From Hirudinaria manillensis (taxonomy: Eukaryota; Annelida; Clitellata; Hirudinida; Hirudinidae), in NCBI GenBank assembly GCA_034509925.1, contig CM067531.1:4682001-4746000 (forward strand): 64,000 nucleotides of DNA, read 5' to 3'. The notes beneath the pieces were generated by a model. That model was given only the letters and a program-made list of their open reading frames with translations, ran no database searches and was not told the origin of the DNA. The position numbers were made by a program, and so were the translations under genes. Each line of letters opens with the position of its first letter. The stretch's first letter is position 1. Shown here piece after piece: positions 11,086 through 32,891 of this stretch.

Positions 11086-12981
11086 TCAGACCTCCTCCTT
11101 CTTGTTGTACGATATGTCGTTGCTCCATCTCCAGTTGTTCTTGTCGGAACCGACGACAATTTCCAAGGTCCTACCGTAAGTCATCCACGGCCGATAGTAA
11201 CAAAGTTGCCTGCGAAAAGCTCCCCTGAAATCCCGATTAAAGCATGCGTAGATGATCGGATTGAGCGCCGAATTCGTGTATCCGACCCAAAACAGGACGG
11301 ACACGACGACTTTGGGCGTGTAGCAGTAGTCCTGACAGATGGAACTTGTCAAGTACCACGTGAAGAACGGAAGCCAACAACCCAGGAAAACTCCCATGAT
11401 TATTCCGAGAGTTTTGGCTGCTTTGTGTTCTTTCTTGAGTCGCCTGCGATTTTCGCTGCTGTTCGCGTTTTGAGATTTCGAGTCGAGCTGGAAAAGATTT
11501 GTTAAGCTTCTCTTGAAGTTTGGTTGAAGGGACTTTTTTAAGAGCAGACCCTGTTCGAGCGACTCTGTCTTCAGCGTCGGCGTGTTGTGTTTCTTCCTCT
11601 TGCATTGGTTGCCGACGATCAAGTGATTGCTCGACACGGAAAGTCTGGGACTGACGTAAATATTGGAGTTGGTCGACTTGCTTGAGCTCTCGGATGGCGG
11701 TGGACAGGCGTCTGGAATCGCATTCGCCACTCTCTCCTGGGAACTTCCTCTCGGAATTTCTTTGGAATTGAATTCGTTGAGAAGTATGTTTGGCGAAGGT
11801 GGTGTTTTGGGTCGCAGGGATTCGATTTGTTTCACCTGCCTCTGAGCTTCGCTGAAGATTTTCTTGTAGGTGAAGAGCATGACGACCGCCGGAGACCAGA
11901 AAGAGACGAGCGACGAAATGATTCCATAATAAACATTCACTTGGAAGGAACACTCCGTCTCGTCAACCGATGTGGCCGAGGTGGCGTAGAGTTTGAGATG
12001 GATGGGCAGGTGAGAGACCAAGATCGATGCCGTCCACACGACTATCATGGTGACGATGATCTTACGCCTGGACATCCGAACGGAATAATTGAATGGATCC
12101 GTGATGGCGATGTATCTGTCCATGCTGATGCAACAGAGATTGAGCAGTGAAGCCGTTGAAAAGAGAACGTCGTTGGCGTTGAAGACGTCGCAGGTCAATC
12201 GGTTGAACATCCACCTGAGATGAGTCACCCATTAAGCAGGTTAAGTTGGTCAGTTGATTGATTGATCGAGTGATTGAATGATTGATATTCTCGACCAACT
12301 TTGTAAATGAAAGTCTCCTGATTTAATTAACTCTGGCTGTCCGAATGAAACAAGAAACATAAAATAGCAGGAGACCTGGAATAAATCCAGTGTCCACGGA
12401 TCAACGGAGGTGATTGGTGATTGGTGACACCTTAACGAAGACAAAACGATAGCCTTGTTCTGGATTTATCGTTGGATGTCGTTGTTGTCTGGAACTTTGA
12501 ACCGAATAAAATGAGCAGATATCTTTCATAAAATAATAAGTGGACGACATGACACTCAGAACCTAATGAAGGACTTTTTTGGGAGGTGCCATAATGGTGC
12601 CTCCTAATGAAGACCGATGGACTTCCTTAAAAGTTTGTTTTTCAGAACTCGTCGATACGTCTGCTCGACAAGAGATCATCTCCCGGCATAAATTCTAATT
12701 CATTGGGATGCTAAATGAATATTGATGAGTGCAAACTGAATATTAAATGAGTGTTAGTGAGTGCAGATTGATTATTAAGTGGATTTGTCCATTGAATTTG
12801 AAGGGTATAATTTGAACCTAGTGACGTAGTTATTGGTCAACTTATGGGCACGTTATGTTAATAGCGAGTACATTTGTTGATATTGCTGCTAGGATGACTA
12901 TTTTGTGTTACATTTATTAAAAATTGAGCGAAAACTATTCAATAAACCTTTTATTATGTTGAAAAATAAAACTCCAACATT

Positions 12982-13018
<37 letters not shown>

Positions 13019-15420
13019 TCAACAACAACAACAGATAGCAACTTATTTCTGTTCCGTCGAAGTTTTTAAGCAGAATTCTTTCCAAAGTTTTAAACCAGGA
13101 AGTCATTATTCTCCAAAATATTGTTCTAAAAATAAATAAAATGGAAAATACCCAGAAAAATATTTAATTTCTATTTCAATACTTAAAACTCTGGAGAAAA
13201 AAAATTCATTTCAATAACTTTGGAACTTTGAGAATCGTTGAAGTGATTTTAATATTAAGAAAGAAATCAATTTAAAATCATCTTTTTACGAGTTTAACTT
13301 ACTCCGCTTCAAAATATTATAACCTCGCTTGTTTTATGTGATAATGGATAAAGTATGCATTAAGTTTTAATGATAAGCTTTCAAATAATGGCAGAATATA
13401 TTTCTTTAGTTTGCAATTAAGTGCTGTTAAGTTCTTCTGAAGTGTTTGTTATCTTAAAGATAAAATTGAATTTTGAAATTAAAATAATAATTAAATAAAA
13501 GATAATTAGTAAATAATTGTAGAATTTACCTTGTATATACATTCATAATTAAAGTGCTTAATAAATTAATAAATTCTAGAATTTCATTGATATTTATTTA
13601 TATTATTATGCAATTTGTCATAAAAATGCTTTAACAAGAATTAATGAGGACTAAAAGGAAGCCATGCAAGACATGTTGATGGTTACACGTAACACATTCG
13701 AGAATTATTAAAGATTTAATTATAAATAAAAATAATTGTACAAATTAATTAAATTATTTATTTAAGATTAACATGAATAAATATTGTTATAAATATAACT
13801 GCAATATTATTAATATTCATATTATTTTTATTTATATTATTATTTAATATTATTCTTAAAATTCCTGTTTTTCCACTTAAAAGTGTGACTTTAAATGTTT
13901 AAATTTTGAAATCTAAATTCCTTTTCCGCAGTCTTTTATCGCCCAACTTTCGCTCAAATTTTTCAATAAAGTATTCACTGGAATTATTTATCATGAATTA
14001 TTATAATTTATTTAATTATAATGTAATTCTACGTAAACATAGTTTTAATTATAAACATGGTTTTATTTACAATTTTCATCTTAACGAAACAACTGATAAA
14101 ATATTAAATTGTAGATTATTTTGCGTTTAAGATTCTCTCGTGAAACAAATTAAAAAATTCTTTAAAAATTAATTCTCATTAAATATTCTTTAATAATGCA
14201 TGAAATTACTTTTGTTTTCAAGATAAATGCTTTCAACTTTCAGATGTTTTTAAGGATAAATTGGTCAAATTGGTCAAATGGGTTGTAAATGTTGCATTTA
14301 ACTTCGCATGTTTCCAATAGGAAACTCTTTAACGTTGCTTCGACAGCATCGTGCAACTGAAATGGAAATAATTTTTATCTCGAATAATTAAAATTAATTA
14401 TTTAAATCAATTATGACATTTATACGGTTATTTGCGCGCTTTTTAAACTTTTTTAAATTTTCTAAATTCTTTTCTTATCTCATTCACTCACTCGCAGTAT
14501 ATATTTTTTTTTATTCTTTGGTTTTTATTTCGCAATTTATTTTCTATGATTTCTTTTGGAAAAATTGATTCCCCTCCGGGGATTAGCATCGACTGATAAG
14601 ACACGAGTTTTGGACAGGAAGTGATGGAATGAGACGTCCTGAGTCTCTCAAAGAATGATGTTGATGATCACGGTTTGTTCTTGGTGTCAGTACTTCGTGG
14701 TATCAGTACTCTTCATGTACTTGAACCCTTCTACAATCCAATCGTCGACTTTTGCTCTTAATCGTTTCTTAATGAAGTCCTTCAACTTTCTCGATCAATT
14801 GAACGTCAGAAAACAACATCAGCTTCCTGCTTCTCAATTTGTTGAACTTTAAAAACAGAATTTTTTTCAAATTTTGTGATTTTTAACGATTATTTTAAGC
14901 AACTTTTAACCGAAAATTAAGAACAGTTGATGTTCATTTGTCGAAAGATGACAACTAATGAATACCTAATAAACAGTTAGGTAATCGTCTTACATTTCAA
15001 CTTAAAATCATTAACCATCAATTATCACTGGAAAATAAATAAATGGATGAATAAATAAATAAATTCCTACATAGATAAATAAATTAATTACTTAAAAAAA
15101 AGAAACAAAAACCTCTGCGCAATTTCTTGGCTGGCACTGAAGGGCATGACGAGAAGTGCCACAAGGAGGTCCGCAAATGCCAACGAAACAATGAAAGAAT
15201 TTGCTCTCGTCCTCAGGTTCTGATATCGGCAGACGCTCATGATGACCAACAGGTTCCCGCCAACCGCAGCCACTATGATGCTGCCCAACAGAATGACCTT
15301 GATGACCCCTACAAGGCAGGACTCCTGATAATGATCTCTCGAGGCGAGATTCACTTGAACGGTACTGACGTTGTCCACAAAATATCGGAGACTTCCCTGG
15401 GTTCCCATGGACTGCTCCAT
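11086..15420 (-). CDS. Class A biogenic-amine GPCR, beta-octopamine-receptor-like
   Basis: Two exons, 15113-15420 and 11086-12214, join in phase (split Arg codon) to give 478 residues. Exon 1 carries TM1 and TM2 (GNLLVIMSVCRYQNLRTRAN, SLAFADLLVALLVMPF). Exon 2 starts in the first extracellular loop (RWMFNRLTCDV). It contains the amine-binding aspartate in TM3 (NDVLFSTAS, about D118), the DRYIAI motif, the serine-rich TM5 (ISSLVSFWSP), TM6 CWLPFF and TM7 NPIIY. The third intracellular loop is about 150 residues, rich in Ser, Pro and Lys. RWMF, FSTAS, CCIS.DRY and the NILLN motif after TM5 are typical of beta-adrenergic-like octopamine receptors, which signal through Gs and cAMP. A D1-like dopamine or other amine receptor remains possible. 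The single 2.9-kb intron contains no other gene. Confidence 0.85.
12215..15112 (-). other. Intron of the amine receptor
   Basis: AT-rich sequence bounded by a GT donor at 15112/15111 and an AG acceptor at 12216/12215. It includes an AAC/ATC microsatellite at about 12976-13035. No coding exon was recognised. Confidence 0.6.
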
Positions 15421-15780
15421 CAGCCCTCTGCTCGAATTTCATTTAATAATTAATTTAATAATAATAATTTTATTATTTCTATTAATGTTTGTCATTTTTT
15501 TGAATATTTGTGTTGTGTCGCCATATAATTGTTGCTATTGTATACTAACAATATTCAAAATATGGTTTTTATGAAATAATATGAATACAAATTTGTTAGA
15601 ATTCCAAAAGTTGAATGAACCGATGTGACTGAAGATCAGCATCGAAAAGAGTGATTGTATCAAACAACAACAACAACAACAACAATAACATCGACGACGA
15701 CGACAAGGACAACAACATTGCATTACATTATGAAATCATTTAAACTTTTAAATGTCTAATAATAAATATAAATAATAATA

Positions 15781-15816
<36 letters not shown>

Positions 15817-17590
15817 CCTCATTAAGCTGTTATATTCCTTAAAATTGTGGAAGATGAAAGTCCTTATGAGGTCTTGTTACGATCCATCTGAAGTCACGTG
15901 ATCACGTCGAAGCACTTCCTGTCAGAGGTCAACACGCCATCTGTCGAAATAAAATCTCTTAGAGTGCCGCTGTTTGTCGACACGAAGGAGCCCTTCAATT
16001 TAATAAATTTCCACATTTTCATCAAAACGTTTTCAATCCAATTTCGTGAGATTAAAGAAAATAACTTTTATTTGCAACCATTGAGATATTTTCGTAACTT
16101 ATTTATGCAATATATTAAATTAATATTAAATTAATATTACAATAATATATATTAAATCATTATATTCTTTTTCTTTCTTCTTCTTCTTCTTATTATTATT
16201 GCTGTTATATTTATTATTATTATTATTAATTATTATTATTATTATTATTTATTATTATTATTATTATTATCAACATATTGGGTCCAGAATGCCATTACAC
16301 GGTCCAGCACCACCTACCCTCCCCCCTGCCCTCCCCCCTGCCCTTGTGAAGCACTTGATCAATCAATCACAGACTGCTCATCTAATTAACGAGGTCCTCA
16401 TTCGTCAATTCTTTTCCAATTTTTTTCTCTCAATTAAAAGAAATTAATTGCTTCCTAACGATTGTCTATTTTTTCTGGATTCCATTATTAAATTAACATA
16501 TTAATAAGTTATTATATAAAAATAAATTAATAAATTAACATATTAATAAATTAACATATCAATAAGTTAATATATTAGCATATTAATAAATTGTTATTTC
16601 CCTGCAGATGCCATTTGCAAAGGCAATAATTATTAGCTAAAATAATATTTAGATTTAAATATATTTTCTTTAATTTTAAAATATATTTTATTAAATTAAA
16701 ATATTTTTTATAATACGTTTGATTTAATTTTTATTTAATTAAAAAAATATTTTTATATTTAATTCAAAATGAAAAATATCTTTTCCTAGGAAAGGTTCGA
16801 ACTAAAGGCTGATGGCAATTTATTTCAAGGAGATTTTTAAAAACAACATCAAAGAGGAACAATTTATTAATGAAATTATTTCATTAAGAAATAACAATGG
16901 GATATTTTATAGCGAAATGCTATTTATTGCTGTCATATTTATTGCTATTTTCGAATGCGTGGATTCATTTTTACCAAGGAAAATGCTGAAGATTTTCAGA
17001 TGCAATCGTCCATTTCATTCATCCATTTTATCTTTCCATTTATATAGCGCAATGTTCTGAATCCAAGATGTCGTGGAGAAACGAGATTTCAATGCCGCCT
17101 GCGTGGCCACCACGTCATCGTTATCATGACCACGACATTGTTAAAATAATATTTTTGTTAGTTATATTTTAAAATAATAATAATATTTAGTAGTCGTTAC
17201 AATTATTTGTTTATCCCTCTTTTGGATTCTTTTTGTTCGAAATGTTAATTTTTTTTATTGTTTCAAGTTAAACAATGTAATTAATTGTAATCTATTTATA
17301 AATGATTGTAATCGTTGTAATCCAAAGCATTTGCAAGTCATGAGCGGGTTACTTTAAGGATTAATCCCGACGTTGGAAATAATTTCTTTTGTCCATCCTT
17401 CTTGATCCCATTTTATTCATTTCTTTTCCTAGAGTTTTAAAAAGCTTTTCAAAATCTTCGCACAAGACACGGCCATCTTGGAACACCTTCATTCTATTTT
17501 ATTCTTTGGCTTTTCATTCCGTGCCAAAAAGGTTTTGAGAGGGAATACATTATTTTTAGTAGTTTCAGTTTCTTGTTATTCGTGAAGTGA

Positions 17591-17635
<45 letters not shown>

Positions 17636-20600
17636 CATTATTATTGTTATTATTATTATTATTATTAATTATTATCATTATTATTATTATTATCATTATT
17701 ATTATTTTTATTATTATTATTAACATGTAATTGTTTTTCCAGCGTGTGAAATGTTTAATTGATGACGTGTTACTCCATCTATTGAGGATGTTGACGTGGA
17801 ATTATGAAGTGCAGTTCATCACGATTCTCCAGGATATTTTGTCTCCGACACTCATTTGACATCAGTAAATTCAGCGGAAGTTCATCATTTTCCCGGCTCA
17901 GAATTGTTCTCACGTTTTAAAGTTTTTCAATTCTTTTAATATTGAAAATATTTTATTTAAAATTCAGAATATTTGATTTAGTATTTAAAATAATTGATTA
18001 TTAATTAAATAAACCTAACTACGTATCTACAAAAAAAAAGTTCATTTCATTCAAAAGTATTATATATCCAGTCTTTTGTAATATTTAATAATGTTTTTGT
18101 AAGGAGAGACGTAAATCTCATAAAAGTGCATTTATGCTGTGAAAATCTATTTTCATTCTTATTGATCAAATATCTCAGAAAAACCTTTTATTTATTATTT
18201 ATAATAAATAATTATGAAATAATGAAAATGAAAATTTATAATATCAATATATTTGAAATCGTTGAACTGCCAATGATTTTCAGATTAAACTGCAAAAGAT
18301 TCGCAATTCAAACGAATTGAGCATAAAACCACGCTTTAAGAAAAATGGTTTTTATAAATAATCAGAATTTAAAAAAAAAAAAGGCTCCAAAATCTGAAAG
18401 ATCTGATAATTTCATGAAAATTATGAATTAATTCGTCCTTCTGAATGTGAAAGTTTATCCGTCGGAATTAATTTCATTTAATTATTTGCATTTAATAATT
18501 CTTTTAAATTTATTTTATTATTGAATAATTTATTAATTTATTATTCAACTGAATAAATTATTTCAAATGAAAATAAAATTTCCAACGAATTCAATCATTT
18601 CCGCCGTGGATAGTGTCCCGGTAACCTAGCAACCAGAACGCCTAATGGAGTCCGCTATGAATCACTGACGATATCATTGCACTGAAAGTCATCAAGTACA
18701 ATTCGATTCAGTATTTTATTTGATAAATTAACAATTTAAAATTCTCAAGTTAACGACATGTCATGACACGTAGACTTGTTCTGCTGACAAGAACCGAACT
18801 GAAATAATCTCCATTTTCCTTTCCAAAAGCTCAATAACTCAATTAATGGCGAGTACTTTAAACCTTTATGGACGCAATGAAAACAAATCCAAAGCAGATT
18901 CTCTCCCATCAAAATTTCTTATTTCTCAGCAACTCCTTCTTTTTATCTCGTTTAGTTTTTCAAATGCTGTCGCTGTGAAGATTCGAAAAACAAAATTGAA
19001 CTGAATTTAGTTTCTTGTTTTTTTAAATAAATAAAATTTTATTCGAGTTAATTGTTTCTAGTTCAAAAAATAAATAAATGCAATTATCAGTGGAAAATAA
19101 ATTGTCTTTTAATTAAATTATATTGAATTATATATATATATTATTTTGAATATAGGAATTTGTGTTTGATTCGAATTTATACTCGTCAACGGTTCACGAC
19201 GAAAAGTTTTTTTTTCAGTTTTAAAAAACATTTTGATTTAAATTCAAATAAATTTAAATTCAAAGAAAGTTTCAGTTTGATTTATTTATCCTTCAAAGGC
19301 GGAAAAACCACAAATCAATCGATGCCGATCCTGGACCAATGGTATGATTTATTTGAATGAATAACAATATCATCTCAGCCTAACATTCATCATCATCATC
19401 ATCATCACAACATCCAAATCGTCATTACTATCATCATCCTAACCATCGTCATCATCACCACCACCATCATCGTCGTCATCATCACCACCATCATCGTCAT
19501 CATCACCACCGGCTTATCACCGACGTCGTCTCCATCATTTACAATGACTGATCATCAACAGAAAGTGGAAATGTGGCCATTTTCCTTGAAAATCCCGTGA
19601 AAATTGACTGACAGGCGCACCATTCACGGTCCCATCCATCCATCTCTCGCCAGGCGAGGTGCTTTCAAAATTTTCATTTTTTTCACAATTTCCATCAGCT
19701 TGCTATTATCATTTGCGACTTCTCTGAGCATAGTCCGGTTTCTTTTAAAATTGCGACATATCAAAAATAAATGTTTAAAAAATAAACACAAAATTTTAAA
19801 AGAAATATGAATATTATTAAAAATATTATTATTTAAAATACCTATATATTAGCACGATTGTACCACTTACGATTAGTATATTATTACTGTATTATGACTA
19901 TTTGGCCAAAAATATGTTAGCGGCCCATTAGCGGGAGAATATCCCTTCTGGCTGCTTATTATTTTCCTTCTTTTCCTTGATATTTGTATTTGGGCACATT
20001 TAATTCATTTGGATACATCTATATCATTTGAAAACATTTATACCATTTGGATAGATTTATATTATTTGGATTTTATTTATATCATTTTGATACATTTATA
20101 TAATTTTGATACATTTAGAATTAATTTCAATTGTTTCTGTGAACTTAATTCGTAAAAATGATTTCGTGTGAAAAGGAAGCATTAAAGTTGAAAACTTGCA
20201 AGGAACGGCATAAAAAACACGAGCAGCGAATGAAAGCAGTTCTTGAGTGTAGTTTGGAACATCCTTTAATCCTCAGTTTGCAACTCGTTCGAGGTTCCTG
20301 TTCGCAGTCGGTCGATCTCCTAGTCAGCCGCAGGAGATGATTTGGACGCTTCTCTTGGAGATTTCCAGAGAATTATTTCCAGGAGCTTTGAAAGCAATGG
20401 AGAGAAATTGACTCGAAACGTGCCTATGAACGCCCTTCCAAATGAACAAGGAAGCTCATGGCTCTCCTCGGGTAGAAAATTTTATCGCTTTCCTAAAACG
20501 CCTTCAAAAATAAACTTCCTGAGTTTTAGTAGTTTCGCCAGTTTCGATGAGGGAAGAGTTTGACTTTTAGGTTCCACTGGCAGTTAACGTGTAATTAGTA

Positions 20601-21736
20601 CGTGTAATTAACAACTAATATAACAGCTTTGATGATTACATTAATAATGGTCTTGCTTTCTAACAACATGTCGTGCTTAAAGAGGCCATTATTAGCTAAA
20701 GACATTACAGAAGATTATGAATAAATTATAGATATTCAGAAATAATTATTAGTTTCAATTGCTGACGTGTTGTCATTTCTTTTGATATTTCAATCCAAAT
20801 AATTTGATGCAATGAATTATATAAACTCTCACAATAGTTCATAATTTCTAGTCGTTTCAAAGACTAGCATTTTGAAAATCTTTAAACTCATGAGAACGAT
20901 CGAGCAGAACACAAAGATGATGAATTGCCAATAAGAGTTTCCTGGAAATGAAAGAAGAATTTATGAAGACAAACTCCTCAATAAGAAGAAAAAAGTCTTT
21001 AATAGTAATAAATAAGTAAATAAATAATAATATTAACAACAAATGAAATAATATCGAAAAAAGTTGTATTATGAAGAAGTTGTCTTGGATTCCAATTGCT
21101 CGCCGAAATCCCGCGCTCCGACGAGAGCGGCCGGTCAATGTATCGAATTATCCATGGTAACGTAAATATCAACTACTACGAGATGAGCAAGCATAATGGC
21201 GATTCGATCTTGAAAATGCACAACTTAATTTCTTTACATTTGTATTTATTAATTTTATTGCAAGCATTTTGTGTAATAATTTTTTATGACCATGAAATAA
21301 ACAATTATTAAATTTTAAACAATGTTAATTGATTGAATAATCAATTGTCAAATGTAATCTGATACATTATTTACTGCATTATTTAACGGCAAATATAATT
21401 TTTTTTACAAAAATTAATGACTTTCTTATCACCAATTGCTTCCCTAAATACATGGGCACGTGTGGACAGATTAATAATCAATGATTGCTCTGATGTCAGG
21501 TGGAAATTTGACCGATATCCTTGTTTATCTTCATTATCAGCGTGCATCAATATTTACATCCAATAAATAGATTCATTGACAAGATAATCTTGAAAATACA
21601 AAACAAACTTTTAGTTGAGATGAAGAAAACGAGAAACAAGGAAATCATAACGAATCAGTTATAAACGTGAACAGTTGGAAGATGAACTTAAATTCAAAAT
21701 TCTTTTAAAATTATGTTTTACTATCAATCATTTTAA
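15421..21736. other. Gene-poor region, left part
   Basis: Nothing convincing codes here. It should contain the promoter and 5' leader of the amine receptor at its left end. Simple repeats include (CAA)n at 15661-15690, (AAT)n at about 15766-15818, (ATT)n at about 16190-16270, two C-rich CCCTCCCCCCTG units at about 16316-16342, a long (ATT)n at about 17590-17725 and an interrupted (CAT)n at about 19388-19512. Confidence 0.5.
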
Positions 21737-22105
21737 TCTGTATAAATAAAAATGCAATGTGTGTTTGTAACATGCAAATGTTCTCTGAAAATACTTGACC
21801 AATTGCTTTGAAATCTTGACACAACATAGTGCTCGATCAGGGGAGTGTTTGTATATAGGTTTCATATATGTGCCACAACTATATCGTGTAAAAATACACT
21901 TTTTTCGCAAATCCGGCCATCTTGCCACGACGACGTCACGGCCCGATCTATGTAAATAAACTTTAGCGAGACATTAAAAAGCTCAAACTATCGTAACCCT
22001 CACGCAAATTTGTGAAATTGTAAAAATAAACATATTAGAAAATTTCTTTCTTATAAAATTAATAATCAGATTGAGCCACAGCGACGCGTGGCTGGGCACC
22101 ACTAG
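21737..22105 (+). mobile_element. Non-autonomous Helitron-like element
   Basis: The 3' end has the Helitron signature: a six-base stem AGCCAC/GTGGCT (22074-22079 and 22088-22093) with an eight-base loop, then eight bases, then CTAG at 22102-22105 followed by a target T. The 5' end starts TCTGTATAAATAAAAATG after an A, so the insertion is A|TC...CTAG|T, the usual A-T target with no target duplication. The stem-loop stretch (GCGACGCGTGGCTGGGCAC) is much richer in GC than its surroundings. At 369 bp it cannot encode Rep/helicase and must be non-autonomous. The 5' end is less certain than the 3' end. Confidence 0.75.
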
Positions 22106-30743
<8,638 letters not shown>

Positions 30744-32429
30744 TTATTCTGGAAAATATCGAATGAAATTTGAAATCACGAATTGAAGAGAATTAGAGGC
30801 ACCCACCGTAGAAATGACAAAGGATTCAAAGTCAATCCACATGTCATTGGAACTGATATGGCTGAAAGAATATGTTTTGTTGTTTAGAACAAACCTCTAC
30901 TGCAAAAAAACAAAATAATTTCAAGCAACTTACAGGTTATCATTTACTGGTGTTACTCTGTTATTCTTTAAAATAAAATTTGATATCAGAAATAATCAAA
31001 CTTTTCATTTTTTTTTTGTTTGCATCGGTACCTTAAAATTATGGAAGAATTTGCTAAAATCAAGAGAAATTTGACTGCTGACGGTGGATATCTGCTGGTT
31101 TTTTGATTCTTGTTTTATTCTTTCTTTGGTGATGTAGTCGTAGGTTGTCATTCTGTGATATGCTGACAAATAAAACAAATTTAAACAATTAATCACAATT
31201 ATTTCAATGCAGAGGATGAATTATTGAGGATCAAACTCACTCAAAAAGATATGAAAACCAAGTAAATGAAGGACCAAAGAGACCGTGACGAGACACAGAA
31301 CGACACCTAATGCTACCATTGCCATCCAAACAATACCCGAGGCTTCCACATAAAATATCTTGAAAGCTGAAACATTTACAAAGTTTATTTTATTAGGGCA
31401 ACACTCAGTTAAAAGTTAGACCATATTACCAGGAAGGCAAATGTGATGGCCATAAGTTCTATTCTCAGAAGAAGTCCCAGCAATGCAAGATGAATTTAAT
31501 TTCATTTCTTCAAGTTGAGCTTGAATAAGGTCAATTGTACCAACTATTATTGCATTACTTGGTTTTGGTGTGTAGTTGTTTTGATGCCATCAAGTAAATT
31601 AAGATTATCGAGTCGATATAAAATATAACATTTGGAAATGAAGCAATGAAAATGTCTTACACCAATAAGGCTTGAGATATGTTCCCTCCTTTTGATCAGT
31701 GAAATAAGAAACAAATTCTAGACACAAAAATGCCACCATCCACAGGCAGGCCAATATTGTGGATACCAGTGTCAAGATGAATGATCTGTAGTTGCGAGAG
31801 CCAATGCAATTGTTCAACCATTTGCAATGGTGGTCAAACTTGGCTATACATTTGTTACAGGCACCACAATGCTTAGAACCTGGAGAGCTAAAAAAAATAA
31901 TAATACTTATGTTAATTTTATATTAAAGAGAATAAAGAGCTGAATCACTTACACCTCTACTTCACAAATGTTGCACCAGAAATTTTCAATAACATTTCTG
32001 TGGAGATTCTTATCAAATACTGATGGTCTTGCAGATTTGGATTTGAATTTAAAAGCAACATTTTCATCAGCAGGATCAACAGAAACAACAACAAATTGGA
32101 AAATTAGGTTCACTATTAAAATGATGGTAAAAATCTACAAATTTTTTGTTTAGGAATAAAACGTAACTTCTGTTAAAATTAATTCGTTCGTTTATTAATT
32201 AATTAATTCATTCATTTATCTATCCAAAGGATACGGCATAATTCACGAATTGAAGTCTTTTTACAAGAGAGGGAATGCACGTTAAATAAAAGTATGAAGT
32301 TAAATACAAAATTGCAAACCAGGAAATAATTTGAAATGGATGTGGTGGCCAGGACCAGCCATTAATTCGTCTAAAAGTTTTATCGCTTTCATCAGCGTAA
32401 TTTATTTGTTTCACAAAAACTTCCATCAA
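30744..32429 (-). CDS. ZDHHC1: DHHC palmitoyltransferase, ZDHHC1/ZDHHC11 type
   Basis: Exons 32235-32429, 31953-32134, 31663-31887, 31430-31557, 31241-31366, 31032-31162, 30934-30965 and a last one starting at 30861 join in phase. The N-terminus has the [12 protein letters not shown] motif typical of ZDHHC1/11, followed by two membrane helices and the SVDPAD loop. The cysteine-rich domain follows (CNICEVEV...[10 protein letters not shown]), with the catalytic [13 protein letters not shown], two more membrane segments and the [12 protein letters not shown] motif. The enzyme attaches palmitate to cysteines of membrane proteins in ER or Golgi membranes. The C-terminal end is uncertain. Reading on from exon 8 reaches a stop at 30744, but a weak donor at 30806 could lead to a further exon. 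It is divergent from the small gene at 32542. Confidence 0.88.
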
Positions 32430-32541
32430 TCATTTGACAGCAAAATTTTGACAGCAAAAGTATTATAAAAATGTCGAAAATTCGCCTATCCGCGATAAAC
32501 CCGTGACGAGAAGATAAGCTTCTAAAATCACGACGGGCACC
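32430..32541. promoter_or_regulatory. Putative bidirectional promoter
   Basis: Only 112 bp separate the start codons of the DHHC gene (minus) and the small two-exon gene (plus). The interval includes a CG-containing patch at about 32470-32540 (TCGCCTATCCGCGATAAAC) and no obvious TATA box. Shared promoter use is inferred from the spacing. Confidence 0.45.
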
Positions 32542-32891
32542 ATGGCAATGGTAAGTCTAAAGGACCGTCCGTTAGTAAGAATTAATTATGAAAATCATTT
32601 TTATTAGAAATTGTAACCTGTCAAATAAAATTTTTAATTCGATAAAATTATTTAAGTGAGCTTCGGAGCGAAATCTACACAGAAATCATTAAGTCGATAG
32701 AAGCTTTCTATAAAGAAAAGGTCCTTTACCTTAATGTTTCGAAAAGTGCTGCTAGAGGACGAGTACATTTTTTAACTTATGTAAAAAAAAAACCTTCGGA
32801 AAAGTTAAAAAAACAATCTTTAGCAAAACTCTATGTTTCTCTATGGAATAAATTAGATAAACAATATTTTCGGTTACAGTCAGCAAATTGA
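32542..32891 (+). CDS. Small unrecognised two-exon protein, 87 residues
   Basis: Exon 1 (32542-32570) starts in an excellent context (CACCATGG) and ends at a GTTAGTAAG donor. Exon 2 (32657-32891) follows a TTTAAG acceptor and runs open to TGA. The joined product begins MAMVSLKDRPELRSEIY and continues as a basic, helix-rich chain (YTEIIKSIEAFYKEK, KKKPSEKLKKQSLAKLYVSL, ending FRLQSAN). No membrane segment or signal peptide is evident. I do not recognise the family. A stronger-looking donor (ATG|GTAAGT, after 32550) would put exon 2 out of frame, which favours the model given. Support comes from the start context, the in-phase splice, the long open second exon in AT-rich DNA, and the divergent pairing with the DHHC gene. 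Confidence 0.5.

Noticed and set aside
11237-11953. 238-codon minus-strand frame within the amine receptor
   Set aside because: A shadow of the receptor's long third-loop exon in another frame; the true frame carries all GPCR motifs.
16780-16810. GGTTCGAACTA resembling a tRNA box B
   Set aside because: No acceptor stem, box A or anticodon arm can be folded around it.
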